In this document: one piece after another, positions 24,415 to 34,264 of the stretch
Position numbering within the stretch: position 1 is the stretch's first letter
Layout of the letters: each line of letters opens with the position of its first letter
From: Chaetoceros tenuissimus
Lineage: Eukaryota; Bacillariophyta; Thalassiosirophyceae; Chaetocerotales; Chaetocerotaceae
Direction: 5' to 3'
DNA: 64,000 nucleotides
Assembly: GCA_021927905.1 (NCBI GenBank)
Contig: BLLK01000019.1
Location: 806,001 to 870,000 of the forward strand
Program-made: the position numbers and the translations under genes
Notes under the pieces: model-generated
What the model saw: the letters and a program-made list of their open reading frames with translations, nothing else
What the model was told of the DNA's origin: nothing
Databases searched by the model: none

Positions 24415-26103
24415 TTATCTAATCTTATTTGTCAGTGTCCTTCTACAAAATTCTAGTAAGCCTAATGCATCATTTCTCATTCGATCCTGTTGTTCATTTC
24501 TTTCTTCATTTGTTGCGTAAGATACACTGGATTCAAATCTTTCCAAAACATTGATGGCCTCTACAAAGAGATCTTGGTTTGCTTCATACAAACCAAAGTT
24601 TAGGGTTGCACAATCAAAATCAAAAGAGACATCGCACCCTATTTTGTCGCACTGTTGATGAAGCAACATTGCTCGACGATAAAAAGAGACAATACGAGAG
24701 TCCATTTCAATAGGATCAATGCTCTTTCCAGATTTGTTCGCCATTGAAAGTAAGTTTTCGTATGAAAGTGCAATGTTATTGGATAGCCTACCATCACACG
24801 GATTTCTTTCAAAAGCTACCAAAAGACATCTGATCGCTAGAAGCATTATGTCTAATGCATGTGATTGATTCTCTTCAATCTTTGCATAATCTCTCAAGCT
24901 CATCCCTAAATATTGATATGCTTCTCCATCAGTCGGAGTATATTTGGTAGCAAGTCGATGGTGTAAAATTCGACATAGGATGGCATCATGGTTTGACCCA
25001 AATTCCAACGAATGCTTTCGTGTCATTGACTTTAGTCTAGCTGTTCGTTCCAAGCTTGGTACTTTCGAATCTGCATTTTTTCTAGTAGCTGTCAGAAACA
25101 TGACTAAAATATCTCGAACTCCATCGGTTGTACCAACACCAGCATGTCGCTCACTAGAGAGGTGACTCACTGCATGTCCAGCTCCAATTGGTTTCAGCGG
25201 CTCTACACTCTCATCAACTACATCATTCCTAGAAAGTTGATTTTCTAAAAGAGTTCCACCTCCTTCAAACTCTTCATTCAGCATTATATTCACAGATACG
25301 ATACCAAGATCTCTGTGCAAAGGTTGGCCCGCTCCTATGGTATTACTAAATAGCTTTGCTTCAGTTGCGTTATATCTAATCACCAAAGAGTCATAAATTT
25401 GAAAGCTGAGGTCTTCCAAGTCGATGATATCTGAATATACATCTTGAACGAGAGGATATATTCTATCTTCCAGAGCTGTATTGACAATTGACAATAGCTC
25501 CGGATTCACATTTGTTGCCAAGTCAATAAGATGAGCTTCATAATTGCCTTTTCTCTGATATGTAAATCTCGAGGAAGACTTGTTCTTGTCTCTCCATTGT
25601 GTCTCAGCTGCATCTCGAATTGCATGGATTGCATATGGATCTAAAAGTGGTTGGGTGACATCTGTCGTTCGTATAGCAATAGGATGGGGATTTTCTTCAT
25701 TACTGTATATCCTTTCATAGGAGATTGAATTTTGCTTCGAATCTTTTCGTAATTTGCTAGATATAAATGGTGAACAAAATTCCAAATCTTTTGCATGAAT
25801 CTCATCTATTCTCTTGACGATGGATTCTTTTTCTTGCTCTACACTTCCAATTTTCCCTGCTAGAAATATATCTACTTTTTCAATCAGATTTTGAATATTG
25901 ATGTTCAAGTCAGAATTTAATTTCGTCTGAGTAGAAGTCTCGTATTGCATGGAGGGTATAGAAGAAGATCGAAGATGTGAAGACCCCCTGATGCTATAAG
26001 AGTGGCTTAGAGACAGGGCTACATTTTTCGATATGAGACCATTGATACTGAAAGCAGCACTTTCAGCGCACACCCCGAGAATGAGAAGATAATCTAAATG
26101 CAT
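24415..26103 (-). CDS. Prolyl-4-hydroxylase-like 2OG-Fe(II) dioxygenase with helical C-terminal extension
   Basis: A single-exon 562-aa protein. The N-terminus (1-20) is hydrophobic, so secretory or plastid targeting is likely. The catalytic double-stranded beta-helix spans ~235-340. GQPLHRDLGIVSVNIMLN supplies H263-x-D265, FEGGGTLLEN is the usual strand after it, and SSERHAGVGTTDGVRDILVMFL gives the distal H320 and the 2-oxoglutarate-binding R330 (HxGxxxxxGxR pattern). All iron and cosubstrate ligands are therefore present. Residues ~345-562 are all-helical with TPR-like spacing (GEAYQYLGMSLRDYAK, NIALSYENLLSM, DLFVEAINVLERFE). The substrate is unknown; hydroxylation of a peptidyl residue is the family's usual activity. 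The gene lies tail to tail with the truncated TPR copy. Confidence 0.85.
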   Translation of the reverse strand: MHLDYLLILGVCAESAAFSINGLISKNVALSLSHSYSIRGSSHLRSSSIPSMQYETSTQTKLNSDLNINIQNLIEKVDIFLAGKIGSVEQEKESIVKRIDEIHAKDLEFCSPFISSKLRKDSKQNSISYERIYSNEENPHPIAIRTTDVTQPLLDPYAIHAIRDAAETQWRDKNKSSSRFTYQRKGNYEAHLIDLATNVNPELLSIVNTALEDRIYPLVQDVYSDIIDLEDLSFQIYDSLVIRYNATEAKLFSNTIGAGQPLHRDLGIVSVNIMLNEEFEGGGTLLENQLSRNDVVDESVEPLKPIGAGHAVSHLSSERHAGVGTTDGVRDILVMFLTATRKNADSKVPSLERTARLKSMTRKHSLEFGSNHDAILCRILHHRLATKYTPTDGEAYQYLGMSLRDYAKIEENQSHALDIMLLAIRCLLVAFERNPCDGRLSNNIALSYENLLSMANKSGKSIDPIEMDSRIVSFYRRAMLLHQQCDKIGCDVSFDFDCATLNFGLYEANQDLFVEAINVLERFESSVSYATNEERNEQQDRMRNDALGLLEFCRRTLTNKIR

Positions 26104-26366
26104 TAGAATGGACGTGATCTCTTCTAATATAGAGATGAATGCGTATATGAGTTAAAAGATCAATCAAATAAAAAATGAAAACAGTTCTTACTCGACTATC
26201 GCGTGGGGCAGACGAAACAGCTCCTTTTTTGTCTACAGGTTATGCTCTATTTACAAAAGGCTAATTTCTTATGATTTTTCCGTTATGAAAACGCTTCTTC
26301 AAAAGAGCATATTTTTAAAAAAATTTAATAAAATACAGAGCACATACATTGGAATTGCTTGTTTTA

Positions 26367-28208
26367 ATGATTCCTTTTACCAAAATGGATACAGTGGAAT
26401 ATTCCTTAACCCAATGTAATGGACAAAATCAAAAGACTCTGTTACAATTGACCAATATTGCAGGCAAAGCTTGTAAGGGATGTAATCAGGAACCATCGAA
26501 GCCCCCTCCAACTTGGAGTGGCCAACGACATGGTCAATGCAGAGTCTACTACAAATGTGTTCAATGCAACGAGGAAAGACTTAGAAGAGAGTACACCCTT
26601 TACGAAAGGAGAAAGGAGGAAAGAACCTGTATGTATTGCCTAGGATATGAAATGGAGAAAACATGCCATGTTTGCAAAGTCAAGAAAACATGCGATCATT
26701 TTGTTAAACGAGAATGGAAAAACAGGGAGGAAGGGACATGCAATGATTGTGTCAAAGATCAAAAGAAGACATGCCTTGATTGTGGCAAAGAGAAGCAACG
26801 CTCAGAATTTTCAAACTTTGAATGGGGAAAGGAGAAAAGTACATGTAATGGTTGTCTCTCAGGGAAAACGAAGATATGCAACATCAAGAAACCACGCAAT
26901 GACTTTTGCAATAAAGGCTGCGAGGAAGGGAAATGCACCTGTCGTGAGATTTTGCAGATGCCAATTTCGGAATCCTTGACTGATGACCTCAATTGCCCCG
27001 ATGCCGCTGCTGGGTCTGTAGCGAATACTTTTTGTATGATGTGCAAAAGGGCACTTTCTGATAACGAATTTGGTGAAACGGAAATATACAAGCCAAAATC
27101 TTTGCGAATTTGTAAGGAATGTAATCTAGACGAATTGAAGCCTCCTTCGAGTAATGATAGACTGAATGATACAAAATGTCTGGTTACTCCAGAGCCGAAA
27201 TATGCCAGTTTGAGTCATGAAGAGGGAGTGAATAAAGACTTAAAACCAGAGAGTAAGGTATTGTTCAGTATGGACGAAGAAAGCCGCAAACGAGCAAGAG
27301 ACGATTGTGATGACACAGATGGACAATCTCAAAAAGTATTGAAACAAAATACGTGTATTGAGGAAGCTGATAAAACCAACATTTCTTCTTCCATTAGCAA
27401 AGGATCTTCAATCGGTGCCGAACTACAGCTTGTCCTAGTTCAAATTCGCAATCATAATGAGAGATTGAACAAACTCGAAGAAGAGAAACATGAGTATGCG
27501 AAAAAGACGGAAGACATGAGAGAGAATCTAATTAGGATGGAGCAAGAGAACAATGAATCCAAGATGAAAGCCAAGCAGCAGAGCGAAAGAATTAAGAAGC
27601 TTGAAGAAGAAAAGACTTGGCTAGAGGAAGAGAAACATGAGTATGCGAAAAAGACGGAAGACATGAGAGAGAATCTAATTAGGATGGAGCAAGAGAACAA
27701 TGAATCCAAGATGAAAGCCAAGCAGCAGAGCGAAAGAATTAAGAAGCTTGAAGAAGAAAAGACTTGGCTAGAGGAAGAGAAACATGAGTATGCGAAAAAG
27801 ACGGAAGACATGAGAGAGAATCTAATTAGGATGGAGCAAGAGAACAATGAATCCAAGATGAAAGCCAAGCAGCAGAGTGAAAGAATTAAGAAGCTTGAAG
27901 AAGAAAATGCTTTGTTACAACAGAAAATTGAAAAGTTGAAGGGGGTACAAGAGCTATCAGACGGATTGAAGGAAGAATTGGAATGCCCTATTTGTCTGGA
28001 TCCGTTTGATAACCCGTATATGAACCCTGAGTGCGGACATCGGTTCTGCTACCGATGCATTCAGCAGGCAATTAGTAAGAGTGGCAAGGAGTGTCCATTG
28101 TGTCGAGTGAAGATTACGAGCAAGCGGGGGCTACGAAAAGACGAATTGATTGGGAGCATAACAAACGTAGTATTTCGAGATGACGATGAATGCATCGAAA
28201 CAAAGTAA
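26367..28208 (+). CDS. Zinc-knuckle (Stc1-like), coiled-coil, RING-finger protein
   Basis: One exon, 613 aa from the first in-frame ATG (26367; a second ATG is at 26385). The N-terminal third has about five CxxC...CxxC units with a W/F between, e.g. CHVC...FVKREWKN...CNDC and CLDC...FEWGK...CNGC, resembling the Stc1 zinc domain. Residues ~365-520 are a highly charged coiled coil made of three nearly identical 49-residue repeats. A C3HC4 RING follows at ~540-583 (CPICLDPF, CGHRFCYRC, CPLC), so E3 ubiquitin ligase activity is likely. The basic/acidic Ser-rich middle may be disordered. The Stc1 resemblance is by eye and the partners are unknown. Confidence 0.85.
   Translation: MIPFTKMDTVEYSLTQCNGQNQKTLLQLTNIAGKACKGCNQEPSKPPPTWSGQRHGQCRVYYKCVQCNEERLRREYTLYERRKEERTCMYCLGYEMEKTCHVCKVKKTCDHFVKREWKNREEGTCNDCVKDQKKTCLDCGKEKQRSEFSNFEWGKEKSTCNGCLSGKTKICNIKKPRNDFCNKGCEEGKCTCREILQMPISESLTDDLNCPDAAAGSVANTFCMMCKRALSDNEFGETEIYKPKSLRICKECNLDELKPPSSNDRLNDTKCLVTPEPKYASLSHEEGVNKDLKPESKVLFSMDEESRKRARDDCDDTDGQSQKVLKQNTCIEEADKTNISSSISKGSSIGAELQLVLVQIRNHNERLNKLEEEKHEYAKKTEDMRENLIRMEQENNESKMKAKQQSERIKKLEEEKTWLEEEKHEYAKKTEDMRENLIRMEQENNESKMKAKQQSERIKKLEEEKTWLEEEKHEYAKKTEDMRENLIRMEQENNESKMKAKQQSERIKKLEEENALLQQKIEKLKGVQELSDGLKEELECPICLDPFDNPYMNPECGHRFCYRCIQQAISKSGKECPLCRVKITSKRGLRKDELIGSITNVVFRDDDECIETK
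27483..27923 (+). repeat. 147-bp tandem repeat, three copies, in the coiled coil
   Basis: The unit beginning gagaaacatgagtatgcg recurs at 27483, 27630 and 27777, a period of exactly 147 bp or 49 codons. The copies are almost identical at nucleotide level; I noticed only one substitution in copy 3 (agcagagtg for agcagagcg), apart from its diverging end. The 49-residue unit is 7 heptads, so adding or losing a copy keeps both frame and coiled-coil register. Confidence 0.92.
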
Positions 28209-28410
28209 AAGTAAAGATAGGGGATAACCATATTTAGTAACATATATCATATCACTATACAATAATATCTCACTACACTTGGCTCTACCGGGGGAGCTTG
28301 TGCTGTTCATCATTGTGATGATAGCTGCAGTTCAGTCGCTTTTGGTTTTCGCGTAGATTGAAGAAATAAATTTCTTTTTCATATACCTATAACCAACATA
28401 TGCTCATTTT

Positions 28411-29361
28411 TCATTGAACCTCCTTCAAAACAATCAATGGTCTTTCTGCTGTAATTTCCATCGCAACATCATCATCGCTTTCAACAAGAAGAGTTTGCAA
28501 ATGCTTCCAATCCACAACATCATTCACATTTGTATAATATTCTACATCGTACTGTCTCAGTTCACAGTTCCCAAATCGTTTCTGACGCTCTTCCCTATCA
28601 TCTACAACAATTACATTTGGATGCAACATCATGACAAATCGAAACAATCCACCATGAGCAACCATGAGCATTTCTTGCTCTTGTCTCTCCGTCATGAGAT
28701 GAATGAGTCCTTGATAACATCGCTCCGCACAACTTTTTTGTGATTCCAATTCATCGGTCCATAAATCATCATGATTCGAAGTCAAAGAAGTAAAATCCCA
28801 CGAATCATGAAATTCCGCCATTAGCTCATCTTTGGATCTACGTTTCGCATTCAACAAGTATCCATTGATTTCACGCAAATCCTCAATGACAATTCGTGGC
28901 GGTTTGACAATTATCGTTTCATCTCCATTGTGTTTCCCATCAATCGTCAAGCCGTTTTCAGGACAAATTGTTAAATCAGCAGTACACAATGCCCTCGATA
29001 AAGGAGATGACACTACCAACTCAATATTTCCCAATTTATGTCCATTTCGAATGCGATTGTCAATAGCCTGTTGCTGTCCTAATGCCGTCAACGGTGCATC
29101 AAGTGCATCATCTTCCTTCATAGTTTGAATAAATGTTTCATGTGAACATCCTTCATCTTTAGCCTTTTCAGCTCTTGGATTATGAACAGCTTGACCATGA
29201 CGTAGAAGAAATAGTTTCTTTTGAATGACTGGCATCGTTGACGAGCTTGAGAGATTTCTGCTTGCAAAGGGGGATGTATTTCTTTGTATTCCCAATGTAG
29301 TCGATGGTAGAGATAATGACGAAGATAGAAGTAGACCTCGAGTGAGTAATATTCTTTTCAT
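28411..29361 (-). CDS. Histidine phosphatase superfamily protein (phosphoglycerate-mutase-like)
   Basis: One exon, 316 aa. The catalytic RHG motif is at 54-56 (LFLLRHGQAVHNP), followed by LTALGQQQA and VVSSPLSRALCTA (phosphate-pocket Arg), DLREINGYL (acid/base region) and the second catalytic His in MLMVAHGGLFRFV. All core residues are visible, so it should be an active phosphatase or mutase of branch 1. The substrate cannot be told; plant and fungal relatives with this layout act on various small phosphates. The first ~42 residues are Ser/Leu/Arg-rich without acids, which suggests an organelle presequence with an internal Met at 43. It is divergent with the HMG/histone-fold gene. Confidence 0.88.
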   Translation of the reverse strand: MKRILLTRGLLLSSSLSLPSTTLGIQRNTSPFASRNLSSSSTMPVIQKKLFLLRHGQAVHNPRAEKAKDEGCSHETFIQTMKEDDALDAPLTALGQQQAIDNRIRNGHKLGNIELVVSSPLSRALCTADLTICPENGLTIDGKHNGDETIIVKPPRIVIEDLREINGYLLNAKRRSKDELMAEFHDSWDFTSLTSNHDDLWTDELESQKSCAERCYQGLIHLMTERQEQEMLMVAHGGLFRFVMMLHPNVIVVDDREERQKRFGNCELRQYDVEYYTNVNDVVDWKHLQTLLVESDDDVAMEITAERPLIVLKEVQ

Positions 29362-29772
29362 ATCTTGCTATCTTTAGACTCTGTTTATTTCATTAGACTA
29401 ATGAAGTTTTACTACGAGTAGAGAGAAAAGTGAAACGATGTATGGTACACATGATACGTAATACGTAGTGCACAAAATGGTTGGTTAAAAAGTTAAAAAT
29501 GAACGACACTCGTAGACAGCGTCAAAAGAGTGATTTCAAATTTTGACATCCCCGAAAGTTCCCTTTGGAGACATGTTAGGTTACGAGCTATCATGTTCAT
29601 GTTGTGTTTTTACTTCTCTCATACAAGCAAGTATGAAATGCAGTAGCTATTACTCCTATTGGATTTCACAATTTAAACAACATCACACCGACTACATCAC
29701 ACCGACTACATCTAGCAAAAGTAAGCCTTGGAAGGGAAAGCATATAATATCGGAACGAAAGAGATTGAAAAA
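29362..29772. promoter_or_regulatory. Divergent intergenic region (histidine phosphatase / HMG-histone-fold gene)
   Basis: These 411 bp separate divergent start codons. Near 29683-29711 the 14-bp unit catcacaccgacta is tandemly duplicated just upstream of the HMG gene, a possible regulatory repeat. I see no ORF with support. Confidence 0.5.
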
Positions 29773-30741
29773 ATGAGCGAGCAAGAAAATCAAGAACCAA
29801 TACCTACCGAACAGGAGAAGGTACCAGAAGAGGGATCAGAGGCAAAGGAGGAGGACACTGCCATGCAAGAAGAAGAAGAAGTTGTAGAAACCAATGACAT
29901 GGCTACAGAAGAAAAGGAAGAATCTGTGGAAGGTGAGGCTGAAGAGGAAATGGATGACTCTGAACAAGTATCCGAGGAGAACAAGACACAACATGAAGAT
30001 ACCGCCAATGACAAAGATGAAACAGTAGGAGATGAAACGGAAGAAGAACCAGAGGCAGATGAAGAGATGGAAATACCATCTCATCCACCTAAGAGACCAT
30101 TAACTGCATACTTTCTATTCATGGAAGAACAACGTCCTATCGTCAAGGAAGAAAATCCCGGTGCGAGAATCGGTGAACTTACAAAAATCATTGGGTCAAA
30201 ATGGAAAGAACTCGACGAGGAGTCCAAAGTCGTGTACGTAGAACAGGCAAATAAGGCAAAAGAAGTATACCTCAAACAGCTTGCATTGTATAAAAAGCAT
30301 CATCCAAATGCTGTACTAGATTCTGAATCTAAAAAGAAATCAGGGGATGAATTTGAATTGACCTTTCCACTCGCTCGAATTCGTAAAATTGCACGTTTGG
30401 ACCCTGAAGTCAATGGGATTTCCAAAGAAGCGGCTACATTACTCACATATGCTGCTGAATTGTTTACAGAGAAAATGGGACAGGAGACATATAGTATGGC
30501 ACAAATTCAAAAGCGTAGGAAATTGATATTGCAAGATGTTGTAGATGTTACTAGTATGAAGGATAAATTTCACTTTTTGAAAGAGGACATGAATGATTTT
30601 GTGAAACAGTACAAAGCTAAAGAATTGGAAGATAATGAAGGGAATGGAAATGTGGTCAAGAAGCAAAAAGTCATGTCGGAGAAGGCTTTGTCTGCTGTAT
30701 CCAATACGAAACCCCTCACATCCTTCTTTCAAAAGAAGTAG
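29773..30741 (+). CDS. HMG-box plus NF-YC/POLE4-type histone-fold protein with PIP-box-like tail
   Basis: One exon, 322 aa from the ATG at 29773 (context aaaaATGagc). Residues 1-100 are a strongly acidic Glu/Asp tail. An HMG box follows at ~104-176 (PPKRPLTAYFLFMEEQRP, GELTKIIGSKWKEL, YVEQANKAKEVYLKQL). A histone fold of the NF-YC/POLE4/CHRAC15 kind lies at ~193-259: FPLARIRKIARLDPEVNGIS, then EAATLLTYAAELFTE. A basic linker (KKQKVM) precedes the last residues TKPLTSFFQKK, very like the PCNA-interacting tail of DNA polymerase delta p66 (ITGFFQRK), except for T in place of the first Q. It is likely a nuclear chromatin or replication factor that dimerises through the histone fold. A partner with an NF-YB/POLE3 fold is expected elsewhere. 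Confidence 0.88.
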   Translation: MSEQENQEPIPTEQEKVPEEGSEAKEEDTAMQEEEEVVETNDMATEEKEESVEGEAEEEMDDSEQVSEENKTQHEDTANDKDETVGDETEEEPEADEEMEIPSHPPKRPLTAYFLFMEEQRPIVKEENPGARIGELTKIIGSKWKELDEESKVVYVEQANKAKEVYLKQLALYKKHHPNAVLDSESKKKSGDEFELTFPLARIRKIARLDPEVNGISKEAATLLTYAAELFTEKMGQETYSMAQIQKRRKLILQDVVDVTSMKDKFHFLKEDMNDFVKQYKAKELEDNEGNGNVVKKQKVMSEKALSAVSNTKPLTSFFQKK

Positions 30742-30915
30742 ACTGATTATGTTTTGGGGGGATTTCACATGTCTAGTAATGAATACATGAAAAAAATAAA
30801 GAAGTAAAAAAGACCAGTAAAGCCTGCAATCGATATGAAAACCTTTGATTTTGTAAAGCAATTTGTTTTAGATTTCATGTATGATTTATATTTAGTAGGT
30901 GCTTTTGTTTAATGT

Positions 30916-32720
30916 CTACAGCTCATTATTTACACTCTGAACTTCTTCTTGTACTTTGGAGCTAGTATCTTGAATCATACTAGTCTCTTCATTTGAGGTA
31001 TCAATATTTGCGCGTAATTCAGCATTTGGAGGAGAAGCCTCATCTGCTGAAGGCGATGCGACTAACATACTATCATCATCATCTCTATTTGGAGAAGTTC
31101 TCTCCCACCATGCGATCAAATCATCAGCACTTTTGAGTTGAAACAATGTAGGCGAAATATTTCTTCCTAATCTAGGATCGTCGCATTTGACCTTGCCGTA
31201 ACCCAAGTGCTCTGTTTGTTTACTCACTACCTCTTCTGGGGTATAGCAAGTACCTTCAACTTCAAGTACTGGCTCGCGGCCAGGTTCTGTAGCCTTCAAA
31301 TACCATTCATCTCCTTCTCCGACTGGTCTGTAATGTGTGAATAAGTTCAAGTAGTGTGCACCTTTTCCTTTGAGAGGACGGTTTCTAGAATGAAGAGCTT
31401 TTGCAGATTCATAAAATACCATGTCTATGAAAATCAGGGAATAGTGACTATTAGAAACGTTCATGCAATTGTTGTTTCTGCATTAAATGAAAGTATTATG
31501 TAGCACTTACCTCCTGGTTGCATCACCACTTCATGCAAACGTCCATAGTGATCAAATACCTCAATTGGCCATTCCTCTTCAAGTCCTCCCTGTGCCACAT
31601 TCACAATCGAACTCAAAACGTGGGTATGGAGTCTATCTACGTGAGTCAACAACCTCGCACCTTCTTCATATTGTCTAAGTCCATACATCATTGTCTGTTC
31701 TACTTGTACGCCACTCCATTTGCTTACCAAATCCACAAGCCTATGTTGCCAGATGTCCTTCATACCCCATGGGATTTGAATCATGTATACATCTGTTTCC
31801 CACCAATTCACAAAGACTCCCTTTCCTTCCCACTCTTCACGAGTTTTGTGCATACGATTATTGTAATAAAATGCACCCATGGTAGCAAAGATATCATTTG
31901 GCAATCTACCCTTTGAAAATCCCAACGGAGAAAAAGTTCTTTGAGGAATATCTTTCTTCTCCCATTCATGTCGAAGAGTGCTGTGAATTTCTTCAGTAAA
32001 GTCAGCTTCTCTTACATCTTTACCATGTGGAGCTGGAGCACCAAATCCAAGAGATAGTGGGAATTCCACAGTGAACTCTGTGAGTACTTCCTTGGTAGAG
32101 GTATGTTCAACACGGAATTGATGGCCCAAAAATGAATGAAAACAGTTTGTATATCTCATTCCATATCTCAAAGGATGACCTTGAGGTTTAAGTTCGCCAC
32201 CATCATCTGGTACCCAATACACTTGGAGAGGATTTTCTTCATCGTAATAGTTCAATAAACAAACCTCTACTTTGGATCCATTTTCTGACAACCAATCATG
32301 AAAATGTTCTGGTGCCTTGTAGATTTTATTTGGCATAGGATAGCCAGCAATAGAACGTTCAGCACCTCTTTCAAGAATTGCTGCATGGCATGCATAGTCA
32401 TCTTCATCTTGTTCAACTTGGTCATAATCATAGTTGGGAAAGACTTGTTCCATAGCTTCACTATGAGATCGTAGTGCAGCTTTCTTGAATCCGTAGCGAT
32501 TGTATTGCTGACTTGTCCCAGGACATCCTCTTTTCATATCAATCTCTGGAAAGACGAGGTAGTAACTTGAAAGGTGATCGTTATCATCATAAGAGAGTTC
32601 ATTGGAGATTGAGCCAATGAAAGGAATTTCATCATCAAGCCCCAGCACTTGTGATGGTTTAGTAAGAGAGGCTAGAATCATCAACCACGATGATTTAGTT
32701 ATGCAGTGAAGGAACTTCAT
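30916..32720 (-). CDS. 2OG-Fe(II) oxygenase (prolyl-hydroxylase-like) with VHL-beta-like domain
   Basis: Exons 32720-31511 and 31424-30916 (phase 1, gtaagt..catag) give 572 aa. Residues 1-27 are hydrophobic (signal peptide or anchor). The segment ~148-206 (VEVCLLNYYDEENPLQVYWV ... TNCFHSFLGHQFRVEH) resembles the VHL beta domain, which in animals reads hydroxyproline: N-Y-x-x-x-x-x-L-x-V-x-W then HS..GH.F. The catalytic part follows: THVDR gives H360-x-D362, then QPGDMVFYESAKALHSRNRP with distal H415 and a Lys at 422/424 for 2-oxoglutarate, and YLNLFTHYRP closing the fold. The C-terminal ~100 residues are acidic and Ser-rich. I infer a secretory-pathway peptidyl hydroxylase. The VHL call is by eye and needs a profile search. 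Confidence 0.8.
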
Positions 32721-33253
32721 GGTAATTGTATTTTATAAGAGTATAAATTTTCCTCTGATTGATGACTAGTCAAGGGAAGTTGAATTATTTATAAGAAAGA
32801 AGGCTTCTTGTTCAGGGAACGGTTGATTGTGGTGTTCGGTTCTGGTTCAAAAATGTGTCTGCAGCTTTTTCCGTTGAAAGGTTTCTAAAACTGGTGTGAC
32901 TGCTAAGTAAAAATATCTTAGTACAGCTCAACTAAGACTTTTATCACCTTCGCAGACTATGGGGCTTAAATGGAGAAAGTTACTTTCAGTACTAGGGTAC
33001 ATACGTCTACACGAATGATACATATGACATTGATCAATGACGCTCACTGAAGACAAAAGTCGTGCATCCTGCAGCCAACCATTCTCTAAAGATATTCCTG
33101 GCTCGTGGCTCGATCTTTGATAGAGAAGTTTAATGTTCTTACTAGGCCACATTTCTCCAAAAGATGCAATCTAATAAAAGTTGTCGATAGTAAGGATACC
33201 ATTAAAATAAAAAAGAGGAAGAAAAGAGCGTATCATAGGAAGCAAGCAAAGGC
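32721..33253. promoter_or_regulatory. Divergent intergenic region (2OG oxygenase / BCD1)
   Basis: 533 bp between two divergent starts. A 75-codon open frame at 32928-33152 on the minus strand has no recognisable product. I see no clear repeat. Confidence 0.45.
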
Positions 33254-34264
33254 ATGATGGAAATAAAGAAACAGATTGAGGAAATACCTTGTCAGATATG
33301 CAAAGAGCAAATGAGCATATATAGATGTCCAGCCTGTTTCACAAGGACTTGTAGTCTAAACTGCTGCTTGAAACATAAAGAAGATGCAAATTGTTCTGGA
33401 AAGCGGGACCGTACTGCTTTTGTTCCTATGAATAAATTTTCAGACTCGACACTAGCTAGTGATTTCCATTTCCTAGAAGATGTCTTGACAAAAAGTGAAA
33501 AGGGCAAACGTTTGATTCAAGATATGGGTGCTGCTCATGGTGGTCCTAAAAATGGAGGACAGAAAAGAAAGCGCAACGAACAAATATCAGAACAGAAGGA
33601 CACCAGTGATAATGACACCAGTCGAGATATCCATCCATTGTCAAAGCTATTGAAAGTGAATCCAAATGATACCACTATAGATTCTAACGGAACGAATAAA
33701 GTTTCGATGATGTCATCAACAATACAGCATTCCAAAAATAAACAGAGACTCGTTGATATGGCAAAAGATCGGAATATCCAGTTGCTATTGATGCCACCTG
33801 GTATGCAACGGCATAAAAACAACAAATCTACAAAGTATGATACCAAAAAAGGTTTGATCTTTTGGAAGGTTGAATTCATATTCCACGTCTATACAATAAT
33901 AGAGGGTAAAGAAGTGCATTCAACAGCCACAATTGTATTGGATCGCGTACCTGAAGACCAGCCTTTGATGAAATATTTCAAAGTTGAATTTGAAAAGCAG
34001 CTTTACCATTCTGCACAATCAGAAACCAGAAATATAATTTCGAAATTTCGTAAATCAAAGGATTTGACTAGCTTACACGAGAATGTACATTCTTTGATGA
34101 AAAAGATTCCAAGCCCAGGATGTGCAAAGTATAGCCGGATTGATTTACACTCTAGTTTAAAAGATATCTTACAGGGAATGACAGTGATTGAGTTTCCAAC
34201 CATTGATGTTGTATTGAATGATAATGCAAAAAGATTTCCGCTTATGATTCAAGATATTGCATGA
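33254..34264 (+). CDS. BCD1: Box C/D snoRNP assembly factor BCD1 (ZNHIT6-like)
   Basis: One exon, 336 aa. The N-terminal HIT zinc finger has the full ligand set: C13, C16 (CQIC), C25, C28 (CPAC), C33, C37 (CSLNC), H41 and C47. The following ~RTAFVPMNKFSDSTLASDFHFLEDV segment is the conserved BCD1 linker. The C-terminal half has NIQLLLMPPGMQRHKNNKS and GLIFWKVEFIFH, the BCD1-specific domain that contacts box C/D assembly partners, and ends with LKDILQGMTVIEFPTIDVVL. The role is nuclear assembly of box C/D snoRNPs. Length is shorter than human ZNHIT6 (470 aa), close to yeast Bcd1 (366 aa). It converges on the minus-strand TPR gene. Confidence 0.92.
   Translation: MMEIKKQIEEIPCQICKEQMSIYRCPACFTRTCSLNCCLKHKEDANCSGKRDRTAFVPMNKFSDSTLASDFHFLEDVLTKSEKGKRLIQDMGAAHGGPKNGGQKRKRNEQISEQKDTSDNDTSRDIHPLSKLLKVNPNDTTIDSNGTNKVSMMSSTIQHSKNKQRLVDMAKDRNIQLLLMPPGMQRHKNNKSTKYDTKKGLIFWKVEFIFHVYTIIEGKEVHSTATIVLDRVPEDQPLMKYFKVEFEKQLYHSAQSETRNIISKFRKSKDLTSLHENVHSLMKKIPSPGCAKYSRIDLHSSLKDILQGMTVIEFPTIDVVLNDNAKRFPLMIQDIA

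Noticed and set aside
27452-27868. Minus-strand Ser/Phe-rich repeated frame.
   Set aside because: It is the antisense of the 147-bp coiled-coil repeat of the RING protein.
32928-33152. 75-codon frame in the divergent region.
   Set aside because: No recognisable product. It lies where two promoters must be.
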